NCBI GenBank assembly: GCA_033851545.1 | Contig: JAWWOO010000081.1 | Location: 1-64,000, forward strand | DNA from: JAWWOL01 sp033851545 | Lineage (GTDB): Bacteria > Actinomycetota > Actinomycetes > JAWWOL01 | Direction of reading: 5' to 3' | DNA: 64,000 bases | Shown: piece by piece, positions 61,960 through 64,000 of the stretch | How the letters are laid out: each line of letters begins with the position of its first letter | Position numbering within the stretch: position 1 is the stretch's first letter | Notes under the pieces: model-generated | Told to the model about the DNA's origin: nothing | The model's input: only the letters and a program-made list of their open reading frames with translations | The model's database searches: none | Made by a program: the position numbers and the translations under genes

Positions 61960-62748
61960 ATGCGCATCCTGCTGCCCCCGAGTGAGGGCAAGGCCCCTCG
62001 GGGCAGGGCCCGTTCCCTGTCCGCGCGTGGACTCGACGGCCCGCTCGCCGACGCCAGGCGCGCCGTCCTCGAAGCCGTCTCCGCGTGGTGCGCCGCAGAT
62101 TCCGAGGCGGCAGCGCAGGGTCTCGGGCTGCCGCCCACCACCGCGAGGGACGACCTGGCGGTCAACGTCCAGGCGCTCACCTCGGGCACGATGCCGGCGA
62201 TCGAGCGCTTTCGGGGCGTCGTTTTCGACGGCCTCGCCTTCGCCACGATGGCGGCCACCGAACGCCGGGTCGCGAACCGTACGGTGCTGATCGCCTCAGG
62301 CGCGTTCGGACTGCTCACGGCGGGGGAGCCGATCCCCGATCACCGGGTCCCGATGGCCGCCACCGTGCCGGGCATCGGCGGCCTGACGCCCTACTGGCGC
62401 CGGCATCTCGAGGACAGCATCCCCGCGATGGTCGCCTCGAGGCACCTCGTCGTCGACCTGCGCTCGAGCGACTATCTTGGCGCACCACCGGTTCCCGCCT
62501 CGCTGCGCCGGCACGTGCTCGCCGTACGGGTCCTCACCGAGCGCGCAGCCGTCCGCACGGTCGTCAGCTATTCCAGCAAGCTCAGCAAGGGCCGGCTGGC
62601 CCGCGCGCTGGTCTCGGCAGAGGCGGCCGGCCACAAGGTGCGCAAGCCGGCGGACGTGGCCACAATCGCTGTGGCTGAAGGATTTTGCGTCGAGCAGGGC
62701 ACCGCCGTCAGCGGCCAGCCGACGCTCGACCTGATCCTCGCGGGTTAG
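61960..62748 (+). CDS. yaaA: YaaA (DUF328) peroxide-stress protein
   Basis: 262 residues. MRILLPPSEGKAPRGR at the start is the family's hallmark (P-P-S-E-G-K), followed by LTSGTMPAIERFRGVVFDGLAFATM, LIASGAFGLLTAGEPIPDHRVPM, VVDLRSSDYLGA and VVSYSSKLSKGRLARALV. E. coli YaaA lowers free iron during hydrogen peroxide stress; the DNA-binding helix-hairpin-helix fold is shared. Here the end overlaps the DUF3592 gene by four bases (convergent). Confidence 0.94.
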   Translation: MRILLPPSEGKAPRGRARSLSARGLDGPLADARRAVLEAVSAWCAADSEAAAQGLGLPPTTARDDLAVNVQALTSGTMPAIERFRGVVFDGLAFATMAATERRVANRTVLIASGAFGLLTAGEPIPDHRVPMAATVPGIGGLTPYWRRHLEDSIPAMVASRHLVVDLRSSDYLGAPPVPASLRRHVLAVRVLTERAAVRTVVSYSSKLSKGRLARALVSAEAAGHKVRKPADVATIAVAEGFCVEQGTAVSGQPTLDLILAG

Positions 62749-63269
62749 GACCCCAGGATCCGGACGTGGCCGGTCGCGTCCCGGCCGGAACCGGGCCGGG
62801 TGCGGATGCGCGGGCCGCCGCCGCGCCGGCGGCGCCGTCGCCGCGGCAGGTGCAGGGACCGCATCAGCACGAGGAGGCTGACCAGGAGGGCGCCGCCGGC
62901 GATCCCCTCCTCCTCGCGCACCCCCAGGGCGGGCTGGACGGTGGACGGGTGCTGGGGGTCGTACCGCAGGCTGATGGTCCGGTCGGCCTGGGGTCCGATG
63001 GCGGTGACCACCGCCGACACCTTCTGACCGGTGGTGGTCGTGAAGCTGACGCCGACCGCGCGGCAGACCAGGCAGCCGGTGCTGTCGAGCGTGCCGGTGA
63101 CCGCGACGCCCCGGTTGGACAACGTGCGGTCGGCCCGGAGATCACGTTGCAGGATGAAGCCGGAGAACACCGCCAGCGCAAGCGCCGCCACCACCACGAA
63201 GAACCGGAGCAGACGACGCCTGCCGGAGCGCTCCCGGTAGCGCGAACGACGGTTGCGCACCACGGTCAC
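62745..63269 (-). CDS. DUF3592-like membrane protein
   Basis: 174 residues. Basic N-terminus, first helix about 21-41 (LLRFFVVVAALALAVFSGFIL), then an outer domain with DSTGCLVCRAVGVSFTTTTGQKVSAVV and ISLRYDPQHPSTVQPALG, the DUF3592 pattern, and a second helix (about 123-137) followed by an Arg-rich tail. C-L-V-C could form a disulfide or bind metal. Function unknown. Confidence 0.75.
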   Translation of the reverse strand: MTVVRNRRSRYRERSGRRRLLRFFVVVAALALAVFSGFILQRDLRADRTLSNRGVAVTGTLDSTGCLVCRAVGVSFTTTTGQKVSAVVTAIGPQADRTISLRYDPQHPSTVQPALGVREEEGIAGGALLVSLLVLMRSLHLPRRRRRRRGGGPRIRTRPGSGRDATGHVRILGS

Positions 63270-63316
63270 CTGGCCTTCGGACTGGTCGCGCCGACAAAAC
63301 GGACGTCGCCATTACC

Positions 63317-63574
63317 TCAGACGGCCCGGTTGTCCGACCACTCGGGGTCCACTGTGACGCCGATCCGCAGCGGCTGCCGCCTCGTCCGGGTGGCAGCGGG
63401 CCGCACTCGGCGGGCCTTGACGACGAACGGTGCCAGGGCCGAGCGCAGCTGACGGGCGTGGTCGGCGCTGAGGTCGATCTCGTAGAGCGCTCCGCCGACC
63501 CCGAACCGCACGGTCTCGGCCGCGACGCTGCCGTTGAGGTCGTCGACGAGAGAGGTCAATCTGCGTTCTGCCAT
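63317..63574 (-). CDS. Short Lsr2-like protein lacking the DNA-binding domain
   Basis: 85 residues from ATG 63574. MAERRLTSLVDDLNGSVAAETVRFGVGGALYEIDLSADHARQLRSALAPFVVKARRV matches the N-terminal dimerisation domain of Lsr2, the actinobacterial nucleoid protein. The C-terminal AT-hook-like helix domain (with its R-G-R core) is absent; the tail is Arg-rich then ends PEWSDNRAV. It could modulate full-length Lsr2 by pairing with it. AGGGGA lies right against the start codon, too close for a normal ribosome site, so the start may be further upstream. Confidence 0.75.
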   Translation of the reverse strand: MAERRLTSLVDDLNGSVAAETVRFGVGGALYEIDLSADHARQLRSALAPFVVKARRVRPAATRTRRQPLRIGVTVDPEWSDNRAV

Positions 63575-63771
63575 TCCCCTACGGTCCTGGCGCGACCCCC
63601 GCAGGTCAAGCGACCCGCCCAGCCTGCGGGCAAACACTTTTCCGCGAGGGTGATCCGGGTCACCTTTGCCGATGCCGGCTCAAGACCGGGATCCGGCGTC
63701 CGATAGGTGGGAAAGTCGCGCACCCACCGCCTTTCCAGGTGCCGATCAACTGAGCTGGGAGCTGTTCCGCC

Positions 63772-64000
63772 GTGCCCGTCGCACCACTTGTCCTGTCCCT
63801 GGCCACGACGCCTCATTCCGCGGTTCCCGCCGTCGCCGACGCGTTCGGGTGGGCTGCCGGAGCCATCGGCATCGCCACCGGCTGGCCGCAGGTGGCCCGC
63901 CTGTGGGTCGGCCGCCGGCACGAAGGGCTCTCGCTCAGCGCCAACGTCCTGGGCGTCCTCTATGCCACGGCCTGGCTGCTGTACGGTTTCGCGACGCACA
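63772..64000 (+). CDS. PQ-loop/SemiSWEET-like membrane protein (5' part)
   Basis: Starts at GTG 63772 and runs off the window with 76 residues visible. GWAAGAIGIATGWPQVARLWVGRRHEGLSLSANVLGVLYATAWLLYG: the W-P-Q at the first helix and the G-L-S-L segment before the second match PQ-loop repeats of the SWEET/SemiSWEET type. Such proteins transport sugars or amino acids. Only about one and a half helices are seen, so the assignment rests on the motif. Confidence 0.7.
   Translation, partial: MPVAPLVLSLATTPHSAVPAVADAFGWAAGAIGIATGWPQVARLWVGRRHEGLSLSANVLGVLYATAWLLYGFATH

Overview
The window is high-GC actinobacterial chromosome. The evidence is a homodimeric-type pyruvate dehydrogenase E1 next to DUF3052 and an AhpE-type peroxiredoxin, the Nif3 / zinc-ribbon / RNase H-phosphatase operon known from mycobacteria, an actinobacterial RNase P RNA, a mycothiol-dependent-isomerase-like protein, an MptB-like polyprenol-phosphomannose mannosyltransferase and an Lsr2-like protein, with frequent GTG starts. 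I cannot name the genus. The secreted GH6 cellulase with a CebR/CelR-like operator suggests a free-living plant-polymer degrader.

Layout. 1-11.3 kb is conserved core: aceE (start of gene only), YjbQ, DUF3052, ahpE, tRNA-Val(UAC), Nif3, zinc ribbon and RNase HI-phosphatase, then an SDR/TetR pair, an ArsB-type pump, a zinc alcohol dehydrogenase and rnpB. 11.5-38 kb is accessory. It mixes intact, visibly more A+T-rich genes with many decayed ones: phosphoesterase tails, a LuxR regulator, an EAL domain, a HIRAN-like protein, a trypsin-like peptidase, and a twice-present unknown gene. A 61-bp tRNA-T-arm-like direct repeat occurs at 12.45 and 26.28 kb and may mark the ends of a 13.8-kb element.

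Defence content. The accessory region carries three immune-type loci: (i) an AAA ATPase and TIR domain joined across a C7 run in the -1 frame (17.1-18.7 kb); (ii) an operon of a PD-(D/E)XK-like nuclease, an unrecognised 477-aa protein and a SIR2-like protein (26.9-30.5 kb), the best candidate here for an undescribed system; (iii) a type I restriction-modification locus, hsdR-hsdS-hsdM (32.2-38.0 kb). A membrane-embedded alpha/beta hydrolase (14.9-16.8 kb) and a 676-aa secreted orphan (22.1-24.1 kb) sit in the same region. TIR and SIR2 families commonly destroy NAD+ on infection, so two loci here may act through NAD+ with restriction as a separate layer.

38.2-64 kb is mostly ordinary chromosome: an aminotransferase, two transporter/regulator pairs (MFS-LysR, MFS-MarR), a 1033-aa secreted propeller/kelch protein, an SQR-like flavoprotein, a four-gene carbohydrate operon (GT4, GT4, alpha/alpha-barrel-like protein, GH130), a chloroperoxidase-like hydrolase, a PhyH oxygenase, an MptB-like mannosyltransferase, a GH6 cellulase, a sugar-nucleotide-type epimerase, YaaA and small membrane or nucleoid proteins.
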